Position numbers and translations under genes: made by a program. A stretch of 17,555 bases of DNA from CAYPKW01 sp964411425 (GTDB lineage: Bacteria; Pseudomonadota; Alphaproteobacteria; Dongiales; Dongiaceae). Positions 8,638 to 15,269 of the stretch are shown here, piece after piece. Numbering within the stretch: position 1 is the stretch's first letter; the number at the start of each line of letters is the position of its first letter. Location of the stretch: positions 1-17,555 of the forward strand of contig CAYPKW010000052.1 in assembly GCA_964411425.1 (NCBI GenBank), in the 5' to 3' direction. Below the pieces are notes generated by a model. The model was not told where the DNA came from and made no database searches. It saw nothing but the letters and a program-made list of their open reading frames with translations.

Positions 8638-8946
8638 TCAGCGCCAGCCAAGCTCTCGGGCGCGGCGATACCAGGCGAGGCCGACTCGACGATGGCTCAG
8701 AAGATCGTAGGCCAACTCGGGCGGCACGCGCGCGTTCCGGCCCCGCTGGCGATGGCGGGCGATGGCGCTCCCGGCATGGCGGGCGAGACGATCGAACAAC
8801 CGGCTCTCCGCCGCGGTGCGGCCGGCGGCGAGAAGGGCTGGGCCCCACAGCGCCGCCTCCAGCAAGGCGGTCGGTATCGGGCCGTCATAACGGCGCCCCA
8901 ACGCCGCGAGGTCGGGCGCGGGGGCGAAGGCGTCGGGCGCGTTCAC
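8638..8946 (-). CDS. Hypothetical protein, 102 aa
   Basis: Not recognised. The frame is open for 102 codons from a GTG at 8946, between the S24 regulator (68 bp upstream) and the aminotransferase (41 bp downstream), all on the minus strand. The product is Ala/Arg-rich and soluble, predicted mostly helical, with aromatic and acidic residues placed as in a real small protein (LGRRYDGPIPTALLEAALWG near the start, GLAWYRRARELGW at the end). No signal peptide, membrane helix or metal-binding cysteines are present. The start lacks a clear ribosome site, so the exact N-terminus is uncertain. In DNA this GC-rich a chance frame of this size is possible. Confidence 0.5.
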   Translation of the reverse strand: MNAPDAFAPAPDLAALGRRYDGPIPTALLEAALWGPALLAAGRTAAESRLFDRLARHAGSAIARHRQRGRNARVPPELAYDLLSHRRVGLAWYRRARELGWR

Positions 8947-9014
8947 AAGGGCCAGCGAAGCACGAGTCGGGGGTCCCTGTAAAGGAAAATGAACCTAAAG
9001 CGTGCGAAGCCACC

Positions 9015-9635
9015 CTACTGGCTGACCCACAGGATGCGGGCCATCCACAGGACGGCGTCGGCCGCCAGGCTGCGGTCCGCGTGCGCGGGGTTGAGCGACT
9101 TCAACTCGATCCGCCGCGCTCCCTGGCGGACCAGCTCCTTGGCCATCACCTCGCCCTTGCGGGTCTTCACCACGACCCGGTCGCCGCGCCCGAGCTTGGC
9201 GTCGGGCGAGACAACGATGATGTCGCCAGCCCGGTACGCCGGCTCCATGCTGCTGCCGGTGACCTTGAGGGCATAGGCGTGCGGGTCGTCGACCTCGGGC
9301 GATTCCACGCTGTCCCAGCCGTGCCCGGCCGGATAGCCGGCGTCGTCGAAGTAGCCGGCCGCGCCCGCCTTGGCGTATCCGAGCAGCGGCAGCCGGCGTC
9401 CGCCGCGTTCGCCCAACAGCGCGGCGAAGCTGGCCATGGTTTCGCCGGTGCAATCCAGCACCTTGGCGAGGCTCTCCGTTCCCGGCCAGCGCTGTCGGCC
9501 TTCGCGCGCGACGCGCTTGCTCTTGTTGAAAGCGGTCGGGTCGAGGCCGGCGCGCCGCGCCAGGCCCGACGCCGTCAGGCCATGGTTGGCGGCCACCCGA
9601 TCCAACGCCCGCCAGACATCCCGATGTCGCAACAT
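9015..9635 (-). CDS. S24-family (LexA/CI-like) transcriptional regulator
   Basis: A 206-aa repressor with an N-terminal helix-turn-helix (about 13-42, around GLTASGLARRAGLDPTAFNK) and a C-terminal S24 peptidase domain. The Ser-Lys dyad of self-cleaving LexA/CI repressors is present: VTGSSMEP with Ser129 and EVMAKEL with Lys166. An Ala90-Gly91 pair in YAKAG lies 38 residues before the serine, near the usual cleavage-site distance, so RecA-stimulated self-cleavage is plausible. The ATG at 9635 is chosen because GGGGGTGA precedes it by about 8 nt; a GTG at 9665 would add 10 residues. It is not canonical LexA, whose N-terminal domain differs, and no phage genes surround it, so it is probably a chromosomal stress regulator of unknown regulon. 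Confidence 0.85.
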   Translation of the reverse strand: MLRHRDVWRALDRVAANHGLTASGLARRAGLDPTAFNKSKRVAREGRQRWPGTESLAKVLDCTGETMASFAALLGERGGRRLPLLGYAKAGAAGYFDDAGYPAGHGWDSVESPEVDDPHAYALKVTGSSMEPAYRAGDIIVVSPDAKLGRGDRVVVKTRKGEVMAKELVRQGARRIELKSLNPAHADRSLAADAVLWMARILWVSQ

Positions 9636-9694
9636 GAATAAAATCACCCCCTGCCGAGGTTGCACGGATCCGCTCCGCCCGCCGTCATGCCGCT

Positions 9695-9700
9695 AGGAGG
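9695..9700 (+). promoter_or_regulatory. AGGAGG upstream of an alternative pyrD start
   Basis: AGGAGG sits 3 nt before a GTG at 9704 that is in frame with pyrD. Use of this GTG would add 42 residues not resembling PyrD. The chosen ATG at 9830 has no visible ribosome site. The site may serve a longer form of PyrD or be fortuitous. Confidence 0.35.
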
Positions 9701-9829
9701 ACGGTGACCGAAGCGCCGCCGATCTTGGCAGATAATCGTTCCGGCCGTAAGTCAATTTTGCGCTGCCGGCCGGACGCCGGACCGCGCGGTCTTGCTATCG
9801 GGCGGGTCTGCTGTTTTTACTCCTACATC

Positions 9830-10909
9830 ATGCGCGCCGTGAGCGACCCCGGCTGGCTTCTCGCAAGGATGCTGCGCCTCCTGCCGCCGGAGCTGGCGCA
9901 TCGCCTAGGGCTGCGGGCGCTGGTGCTGGGCCTGTGGCGGCACCGCGCCGGGCCTGACGACCCCGTTCTCAGCGGCCGCCTGTGGGGCCTCGATTTTCCC
10001 AATCCGGTCGGGCTCGCGGCCGGGTTCGACAAGGACGCCGAAGCGTTCCAGGCGGCGCTCGGCCTCGGCTTCGGCTTCGTCGAGGTGGGCAGCGTGGCGC
10101 CGCGCCCGCAGCAAGGCAACCCGCGGCCGCGCCTGTTCCGGCTGCCCGAGGCCGAGGCGGTGATCAACCGGCTAGGCTTCAACAGCGCCGGGTTCGCCGC
10201 GGTCGAGCCTCGCCTCGCCCGGCGGCCGCCGCCGGAGGACGCTGGCCGCGGCATCGTCGGCGTCAATCTCGGGGTCAACCGCGACAGCCCGGACCCGGCG
10301 GCCGACTATGCGTTGGGCGTTCGAAGATTCGCCGGCCACGCCGACTATCTGGTCGTCAACCTGTCGTCGCCCAACACGCCCGGCCTGCGCGACCTGCAGG
10401 CCGAGGCGCCGCTCGCGCGCCTCCTCGAAGCGGTCATGCGGGCGCGGGCGGCGTGCGACAGGCGCCCGCCGCTGCTGCTCAAGATCGCGCCCGACCTCGG
10501 TCCAGGCCTGCGCCGCGGCGTGGCCGAGGCGGCGCTGGCGGCGAAGGTCGACGGGCTGGTGGTCGGCAACACCACGCTCGCCAGGCCGCCGGGGCTAGCC
10601 TCGCGCCATGCGGGCGAGTCGGGCGGCCTCAGCGGCCGGCCGCTCTTTGCCGCCGCGACCGAGGCGTTGGCCGACATGTATCGGTTGACCTCGGGTCGGT
10701 TGCCGCTGATCGGCGTCGGCGGCATCGCCAGCGGCGGCGATGCCTACACGAAGGTCCGGGCTGGTGCCTCGCTGGTGCAGCTCTACACCGCGCTCATCTA
10801 CCAGGGGCCGGGGCTGGTCGGGCGCATCAAGACGGAGCTGGCGCTGCGGCTGCGGGCCGACGGCTTCGCCAGCCTGGCCGACGCGGTGGGAGCCGACCAC
10901 CGCCGCTAG
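9830..10909 (+). CDS. pyrD: Dihydroorotate dehydrogenase (quinone), class 2
   Basis: A 359-aa membrane-associated flavoprotein that oxidises dihydroorotate to orotate with quinone as acceptor, the fourth step of UMP synthesis. The N-terminal ~45 residues form the helical quinone/membrane-binding extension of class 2 enzymes (WLLARMLRLLPPELAHRLGL). FMN-barrel motifs follow: NPVGLAAGFDKDAEAF (58-73), VEVGSVAPRPQQGNPRPR, INRLGFNSAG, VVNLSSPNTPGLR with the catalytic Ser180, and IGVGGIASGGDAYTKVRAGA near the end. The start at 9830 matches the usual N-terminus. The 195-bp region before it is shared with the divergent S24 regulator. The gene is followed by a palindromic repeat, and no other pyr gene is in the window. 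Confidence 0.95.
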   Translation: MRAVSDPGWLLARMLRLLPPELAHRLGLRALVLGLWRHRAGPDDPVLSGRLWGLDFPNPVGLAAGFDKDAEAFQAALGLGFGFVEVGSVAPRPQQGNPRPRLFRLPEAEAVINRLGFNSAGFAAVEPRLARRPPPEDAGRGIVGVNLGVNRDSPDPAADYALGVRRFAGHADYLVVNLSSPNTPGLRDLQAEAPLARLLEAVMRARAACDRRPPLLLKIAPDLGPGLRRGVAEAALAAKVDGLVVGNTTLARPPGLASRHAGESGGLSGRPLFAAATEALADMYRLTSGRLPLIGVGGIASGGDAYTKVRAGASLVQLYTALIYQGPGLVGRIKTELALRLRADGFASLADAVGADHRR

Positions 10910-10936
10910 GATCACTTGCGACAATACCGATTTCGA

Positions 10937-10990
10937 CCTCGTCCTTCGACAGGCTCAGGACGAGGCCCTCATGCTGAGCTTGTCGAAGCA
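10937..10990. repeat. REP-like palindromic repeat
   Basis: Two nested inverted repeats: CCTCGTCC (10937-10944) with GGACGAGG (10958-10965), and CTTCGACAGGCTCAG (10944-10958) with CTGAGCTTGTCGAAG (10974-10988; 14 of 15 pair as Watson-Crick, one G:T). This is the widespread intergenic element recognisable by CTTCGACAGGCTCAG. It lies 28 bp after pyrD and may act as a transcript-end or stabilising hairpin. Confidence 0.8.
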
Positions 10991-11061
10991 CGGGGGCCGA
11001 CTCCTGAATCTGTGCAGGCGAGCGCTAGCCTGCCCTCCGGCCGAGTCGGATTCGGGGGCCG

Positions 11062-11076
11062 TTAACCATCTCTTAT
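11062..11076 (+). promoter_or_regulatory. Putative CtrA binding box
   Basis: TTAACCATCTCTTAT fits TTAA-N7-TTAA, the binding consensus of the alphaproteobacterial cell-cycle regulator CtrA, with one mismatch, and its left half is the common TTAACCAT form. It lies about 85 bp before the ATG at 11161, ahead of a gene resembling the flagellar regulator TipF. The stretch 10910-11160 otherwise holds only the palindromic repeat. Confidence 0.45.
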
Positions 11077-11160
11077 CGCGCCCGGCGATATATCGGTCGG
11101 TCGAACCCTTGCGGCTCCGCCCGCCCTGCCGGGAGGTCCAGCCTTGCCTTCGCTCTTGCC

Positions 11161-11268
11161 ATGATATCTGCCCAGCGACTGCTCTTCGTGGCTCTCTGCG
11201 CCGCGCCGGCGATCGCATTGACGGCCCTCCTCCATGCGCTGCCGGCGTCCCGGCCGGAGTGGCCTTGA
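11161..11268 (+). CDS. Short ORF with a membrane helix; probable displaced N-terminus of the EAL protein
   Basis: Reads 35 codons from ATG and stops at TGA (11266). Residues 7-27 (LLFVALCAAPAIALTALLHAL) form one clear membrane helix. The following EAL-domain frame, -1 relative to this one, starts at once with a second hydrophobic helix. TipF-type proteins have two N-terminal membrane helices before a coiled coil and EAL domain, so the two frames together look like one gene with a base missing near 11240-11265. A separate leader peptide translationally coupled to the GTG at 11259 is the alternative. Confidence 0.45.
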   Translation: MISAQRLLFVALCAAPAIALTALLHALPASRPEWP

Positions 11269-12389
11269 TCGGCGGGGCGCTCGCCTTCCTCGCGGCGCTG
11301 GTGGCGCACGAGATCCTGAAGCGGTTGCGCCACGAGGATTGGCTTTCCGACCGGCTGGCGGTTCTGGCCCGGGGCCAGCACGAGGCCGCGGCCGAGCTGC
11401 GCCGTTGGCGCGCGGCGCCGGCGCCGGCATCGGCGCCGGGCAAAAACGGCCGCGAGGTGGCGGCCGTGATCGCGGAAGTGAAGGTCCTGCAGTCCCTGGT
11501 CGAGCAGCTCTACGCGCAGCGCCAGCTGCCGGTTGCGCCGCCGCCGCTGGCACCGGACGACGCCCTGCCCCCGCCTCCGGCGCGCATGCCGACACCGGTC
11601 GAGCGGCTCGACCGGGCGCCGCCTCCGGGCCGCAACGGCGCCGGCGACCTGGCGGTCCTGGACGAGCTGCACGACGGCCTGAGGGAAGATCGGATCGAGC
11701 TGGCGTTGCAGCCGATCGTCGGCCTGCCGCAGCGCAAGCGCCGGCACTTCGAATGTTTCTCCTGGGTGCGCAACGCCGAGGGCGGCTTCCTGTTGCCCGA
11801 GCGATACATCGGGCTGGCCGAGGAAGCCGGCCTTATCGGCACCGTCGACAACATGCTGCTGATCCGTTGCGTCCAGCTCCTGCGCCGGGGGCGCCACGCC
11901 AATCCGACGGTCGGCTTCTTCTGCAACATCTCGCCCCACACCCTCGCCGACGGCGCCTTCTTCGGGGACTTCGTCGCATTCATGCGGCAGAACGCGGAGC
12001 TGGCCGCCAACATCGTGTTCGAGTTTCCGCAGCGCACCGTGGCCGCCGGCGACACTGACCTCGACCGCGACCTGGGGGCGCTCGCATCGCTAGGATTCCG
12101 CTTCTCTCTCGACCAGGTGAGCGACCTCGATCTCGATCCCGAGGCGCTCGGCGGGCGCGGTTTTCGATTCGTCAAGATCGAGGCGGCCCGGCTGCTGCCG
12201 GGGGCGCATGGCGGGGCCGGCGCCGGCGAAGCGCAGCGCCTGCGTCGGCGGCTCGACCGGCACGGGATGGACCTCATCGTCGAGAAGATCGAGACCGAGG
12301 CCACGCTCGTCGAATTGCTTGATCTCAACGTCGATTACGGTCAGGGATACCTGTTCGGCGAACCGAAGTTGGCGCGGATCGACCGCTAG
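11259..12389 (+). CDS. Degenerate EAL-domain membrane protein, TipF-like
   Basis: 376 aa from the GTG at 11259: membrane helix (LIGGALAFLAALVAHEIL, 3-20), a charged helical stretch with coiled-coil character (about 21-90), a Pro-rich linker (91-125) and an EAL domain (135-376). EAL domains bind or hydrolyse cyclic di-GMP. Here the signature is altered: E-x-L reads E165-C-F, the loop DDFG region reads SLDQVSDL, and the E-[IL]-T-E segment reads EFPQRTV. Asn223, Lys306, a VEKIETE glutamate and the YGQGYLFG glutamine remain. Binding without hydrolysis is therefore likelier than phosphodiesterase activity. The architecture resembles TipF, the cyclic di-GMP effector of flagellar assembly in Caulobacter. 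The start is uncertain: a first membrane helix lies just upstream in another frame. HAD hydrolase follows after 55 bp. Confidence 0.8.
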   Translation: MALIGGALAFLAALVAHEILKRLRHEDWLSDRLAVLARGQHEAAAELRRWRAAPAPASAPGKNGREVAAVIAEVKVLQSLVEQLYAQRQLPVAPPPLAPDDALPPPPARMPTPVERLDRAPPPGRNGAGDLAVLDELHDGLREDRIELALQPIVGLPQRKRRHFECFSWVRNAEGGFLLPERYIGLAEEAGLIGTVDNMLLIRCVQLLRRGRHANPTVGFFCNISPHTLADGAFFGDFVAFMRQNAELAANIVFEFPQRTVAAGDTDLDRDLGALASLGFRFSLDQVSDLDLDPEALGGRGFRFVKIEAARLLPGAHGGAGAGEAQRLRRRLDRHGMDLIVEKIETEATLVELLDLNVDYGQGYLFGEPKLARIDR

Positions 12390-12444
12390 TGGATTCGACC
12401 CACTAGGTCGGCCAGGCGGTCGGGCGCCGCCTTGCGGTCATCCC

Positions 12445-13332
12445 ATGTCCAAGGTCACTCCCGCACCGCCGCCGATCGAAGGGCTCCGCCTGCTGGCGGA
12501 GCGCTACGACGGCTTCATCGTCGATCTCTGGGGGGTCCTGCACGACGGAATCCGGCCCTATGACGGCGCGGTTCGCTGCCTCGCGGAGTTGAGAGGCCGC
12601 GACAAACGCATCGTCATCCTGTCGAACGCCCCGCGCCGCGCCGCGGAGGTGGCGCGACGCACGGCCGAGCTCGGCATCGGCCCGCAACTCTACGACGCGC
12701 TCATGTCCTCCGGCGAGGAAGCGTGGCGATGCCTGAAGGACCGCCCCGATCCCTGGTATCGGCGGCTCGGCCGCGCCGTCTATTGCATGATGGCGGCGCG
12801 CGACCGCGGCATGCTGGCGGGCCTCGAGCTGCGGCCGGTCGAGCGGATCGATCGCGCCGAATTCGTGCTGGCGCTGGGCGTCGATGGCCCCGGCGATGGA
12901 CTCGCCGATTACGAGGCGGCACTCGCCGCCGCCGTGGCGCGCCGCCTGCCGATGGTGTGCGCCAATCCGGATCTGGAGGTGGTGCGGGGCGGCGTGCGCG
13001 AAATCTGCGCCGGCGCGCTCGCCCGGCGCTACGAGGAGCTGGGCGGCGCCGTGCGCTATCACGGCAAGCCCTACCCTTCGGTCTACGAGTCGTGCCTCGC
13101 TCTGCTGGGCCGGCCGGCGCGCGGCCGCGTCCTCGCGATCGGCGACTCGCTCTCCACCGATGTGGCCGGCGCCACCGGCGTCGGCCTCGATTCGCTGCTG
13201 GTCGCCGGCGGCATCCATGCCGAGGAGTTCGCCGCGCCCGGCGGCGGGCCGCCCGATGCGCGCCGGATCGCCGCGGCCTGCCGGCGCGCCGGCCAGCGGC
13301 CCACCGCCGTCATCGCCCAGCTTCTTTGGTAG
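12445..13332 (+). CDS. HAD-IIA family hydrolase (TIGR01459-like)
   Basis: A 295-aa NagD/class IIA HAD phosphatase-like protein. Motif I is FIVDLWGVLHDG with nucleophile Asp27; the usual second Asp (DxD) is Trp29, as I recall is typical for this alphaproteobacterial subgroup. Motif II is VILSNAPR (Ser60), motif III HGKPYPSVYE (Lys208) and motif IV AIGDSLSTDVAGA (Asp234, Asp239). The C2 cap lies between motifs II and III. The substrate is unknown; the replaced acid/base residue makes ordinary phosphomonoesterase activity uncertain. The ATG at 12445 begins just before the conserved region; no strong ribosome site. The last ~55 codons lie in a duplicated segment: a diverged second copy is at 15386-15551. 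Confidence 0.9.
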   Translation: MSKVTPAPPPIEGLRLLAERYDGFIVDLWGVLHDGIRPYDGAVRCLAELRGRDKRIVILSNAPRRAAEVARRTAELGIGPQLYDALMSSGEEAWRCLKDRPDPWYRRLGRAVYCMMAARDRGMLAGLELRPVERIDRAEFVLALGVDGPGDGLADYEAALAAAVARRLPMVCANPDLEVVRGGVREICAGALARRYEELGGAVRYHGKPYPSVYESCLALLGRPARGRVLAIGDSLSTDVAGATGVGLDSLLVAGGIHAEEFAAPGGGPPDARRIAAACRRAGQRPTAVIAQLLW

Positions 13333-13372
13333 TCAGGGCGCCAGCGCCGCCGCCAGCCGCCGATAGTCGTCG
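13167..13372 (+). repeat. Direct repeat, copy A (HAD/aminotransferase junction)
   Basis: 206 bp, about 90% identical to 15386-15586. It covers the end of the intact HAD gene, its TAG, and the first 34 bp of an aminotransferase 3' end (13339-13372), which are identical in both copies. The copies differ by about 19 substitutions and a 5-bp indel just after the HAD stop. Similarity ends sharply at 13372, where the inverted-repeat element begins. Confidence 0.9.
13333..13372 (-). pseudogene. Remnant 3' end of a class V aminotransferase gene
   Basis: On the minus strand this reads DDYRRLAAALAP followed by TGA (13335-13333). It matches the C-terminal DDYRRLAAALA of the intact aminotransferase 2.2 kb away. 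Only the last 12 codons survive; the inverted-repeat element interrupts the rest. It shows that copy A came from a locus with the same convergent HAD/aminotransferase order. Confidence 0.75.
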
Positions 13373-13495
13373 TGACCTGCTCCCCGACTCCGGACCGCCG
13401 GGATTTTCTTACTCCCGGCGGTCCAGCGTTGGGAGCAAGTCCACACTAAACCCAGGGCTCTGGCCTCGACTGGATGAAAGTCGGGGAGCACGTCA
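13373..13495. mobile_element. 123-bp inverted-repeat element (MITE-like or IS end remnant)
   Basis: Bounded by TGACCTGCTCCCCGACT (13373-13389) and its inverse AGTCGGGGAGCACGTCA (13479-13495), 16 of 17 matching. Starting with TGAC and a C-run, these resemble IS3-family ends. No transposase is encoded. The left end coincides with the edge of direct repeat A. Flanking bases (GTCG left, GAAG right) show no target-site duplication, so it may be a fused or internally deleted IS rather than a clean insertion. Confidence 0.55.
13378..13437. repeat. Strong two-tier hairpin inside the inverted-repeat element
   Basis: Perfect 12-bp arms GGACCGCCGGGA (13392-13403) and TCCCGGCGGTCC (13413-13424) enclose a 9-nt loop. 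Outside them TGCTCCC (13378-13384) pairs with GGGAGCA (13431-13437). There is no T-run after either side, so it is not a canonical terminator, though it would fold very stably in RNA from either strand and lies just after the SIR2-like gene. Confidence 0.65.
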
Positions 13496-13507
13496 GAAGC
13501 CGCACCG

Positions 13508-14487
13508 CTATGCCGATGTGAAGAACTTCATCGCTTTCCCGTGCTCCACCCGGTCGGCCCCGAATATCTCCTGCACAGGGCGTCTCGACGCTCCTATCAA
13601 GTGCGGCTGTAACCGTGTGAACAGCGGGTCGGGACTATAGATGGCCGCTTTGCGGTTCTTGTCGAGCACGTCAATTCCAAGCGGATCAGCGATGAACACC
13701 CGCAGGGTGCCGCGATCAGCGGCCTCACCGATGGCTTGATTTATGTGGTCATCACTGAAGCTGTAGCCGATGACCATCAGCCGCGTGCCGTGCCGCGACA
13801 GGTACTCCTTAAACCGCTCAAAGTTCCATTTCAGGATGGGGTGCTGCTGAATGGTTGCGGCCTTTGCGCCTCCCATGACAAGCATGGGCCGGCCGCTGCT
13901 GCCATCGATCCAGTTGGTCGATCCATGCAGCTTGAAATAGGGCTGGAGATTGCTGCTGACCGCAAACTTCGAGGGGTCCAAGGGAGACCATCGAGTCGCG
14001 CCTGGGTCGGGCAGACCGGGATTCGTGGCCGCCCTCATTCCAGGAATCTGCCACCCGTTCCATTTGCGTTACGAGGAAAGCATAACGTTGCCATTCAGAT
14101 AATGGCGCTCCAACAGCAAGTCCTGATTGAGCGTGAAGATGGCATCGAACCTGACCAGGAAACTCCGCACCAGATAGGCGATGTCGTTCTGCGGCTCGAA
14201 GTTCGTGATGGTGGCAAACGCCTTGTCCATGTCGGTGAACATCTGCGATACGGCGTCCTGCAACCTCGTTAGACGCTGCTCCGTCTGCGCATCCCTCCTT
14301 CGAGCAAATTCGTCCTGCAAGTGAGCAAGGGCGTCCTCGAATCCACCCTTGCGCCTGTATGTCAATAGCAAGTTTCTGATGTCGCTATCGACCTGCGAGC
14401 AGCTCAAGAGATACTCGAAAGCCTCAGGCGCCAGCCAGCCGCCCCAATGCGGCTAAATCCGGCGCCCAGAAGGATAACGAAGGCCAT
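13508..14487 (-). pseudogene. SIR2-like domain protein gene, disrupted
   Basis: About 326 codons once repaired. It starts MAFVILLGAGFSR from ATG 14487 (the GAG-x-S nucleotide-binding loop). FTLNQDLLLERHY follows (about 14111-14149), then YFKLHGSTNW with the catalytic-type His (13925-13927), and LMVIGYSFSDDHINQAI with FIADP near the end. This is the SIR2-like NAD-binding fold found in many bacterial defence proteins, where it often consumes NAD. Two lesions are visible. A base is missing near 14446-14448, after which the frame continues as WGGWLAPEAFEYLLSCS. An in-frame TAA lies at 14071-14069, between MLSS and RKWNGWQ. It begins 30 bp after the TumA-like gene with a weak GAGAG site, so it was probably the third gene of that operon. 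Sequencing error could explain one lesion but less easily both. Confidence 0.8.
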
Positions 14488-14517
14488 GTACGCTCTCTAT
14501 CCGACTACGGCAGACGC

Positions 14518-14895
14518 TTACGTCTCCGCTCGGCCCAATCCGACCGGAACATCGAGGGCGATGTCCGTGTAAGGAACACGGGGAACGATCGTGCCCCCTG
14601 CTCCCTTGCGCAGTTGCACTAGGCCGTATCGCTCCATGGTCTTTAGCGTCCGGGAGAGATTGGATTTTGCGCGGCCGGAGAGGTTCGAAAGTTCGGCCAG
14701 GGAATCCGGTTGCGCTTCGGCAATGAGAAAAAGAAGCGCGCGATTCCGATCCGAGAGAATCTTGGCGAAGCTCTCCATGGACGTGAACCAAATTTTCGGC
14801 TCGCCCCTCCGGGGGCGACGTTCGCCACGGCCAATCGCCATCGTGCGCGCCTTCATCTGATTGTAGCTGGCAATGCCTACCTTTAATGTCGTCAT
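14518..14895 (-). CDS. HVO_A0114/TumA-type winged-helix antitoxin and regulator
   Basis: 125 aa with a MarR-like winged helix-turn-helix at about 45-105: LSDRNRALLFLIAEAQPDSLAELSNLSG is followed by the recognition helix region KSNLSRTLKTMERYGLVQL and a basic wing. The first 35 residues are basic. This is the DNA-binding family (HVO_A0114 type) that pairs with TumE-like toxins and is expected to bind the toxin and repress the operon. Its ATG overlaps the toxin stop as ATGA (14895-14892), giving translational coupling, and GAGGAG lies 7 nt upstream (14908-14903). A palindrome upstream of the toxin is a likely operator. The SIR2-like gene follows after 30 bp. Confidence 0.78.
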   Translation of the reverse strand: MTTLKVGIASYNQMKARTMAIGRGERRPRRGEPKIWFTSMESFAKILSDRNRALLFLIAEAQPDSLAELSNLSGRAKSNLSRTLKTMERYGLVQLRKGAGGTIVPRVPYTDIALDVPVGLGRAET

Positions 14896-15269
14896 GGATT
14901 CACTCCTCGCTCTTTAAGCGCTGCGTCCACTTCGGCCCAGAAATCCGCCAGCAACGTTGCGGCGTCTGTGTAGTCATAGGGTCTGATAGTCCGCAGGCGG
15001 TGTCTGTGGTCCTGCCGTTGTCGCGTCTTGCCGCTCGGCCCTGCTGTCGGCTTCACCGGATGCGCGTTGTCGAAGCCCACTAGGCGCTCGTTGCGCTCGT
15101 CATGCAAACTGAGCGAATAGCTAAGGCCGTGCGGCCGTTCGGGCGTCGGTGGCACGCGCCTTACCGAAAATCTGACCCAGTGTTTCCCTGCCGGATCGAC
15201 AACCAGCACCTGGCCGTCCAAGTCCAAGAGGGTATCGAGGCTGCGGTCACGAACGTCTCTGGTCACCAT
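14892..15269 (-). CDS. TumE-family toxin
   Basis: 125 aa matching the TumE toxin family. DTLLDLDGQVLVVDPAGKHWVRFSV opens a beta-rich domain, LSYSLSLHDERNERLVGFDNAH lies in the middle, HRHRLRTIRPYDYTDAATLLADFWAEVD (88-115) is the conserved C-terminal block with the His/Arg cluster, and the protein ends KERGV. TumE proteins are toxins of type II systems paired with a winged-helix antitoxin; the target is not certain from sequence. Toxin-first order with a 4-bp overlap into the antitoxin is as expected. The start is doubtful: the ATG at 15269 lies within a TATAAT-like box and has no ribosome site; the next codon is GTG (15266), and translation may be leaderless or start downstream. Confidence 0.8.
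   Translation of the reverse strand: MVTRDVRDRSLDTLLDLDGQVLVVDPAGKHWVRFSVRRVPPTPERPHGLSYSLSLHDERNERLVGFDNAHPVKPTAGPSGKTRQRQDHRHRLRTIRPYDYTDAATLLADFWAEVDAALKERGVNP

Noticed and set aside
13373..13507. Retron-like or tmRNA-like RNA from the paired repeats
   Set aside because: No reverse transcriptase is in the islet and no tRNA-like 3' end or tag frame is visible; inverted-repeat mobile DNA is the simpler reading.
14069..14071. Recoding of the in-frame TAA in the SIR2-like gene
   Set aside because: TAA is not a normal selenocysteine or pyrrolysine codon, and a separate frameshift in the same gene points to decay.
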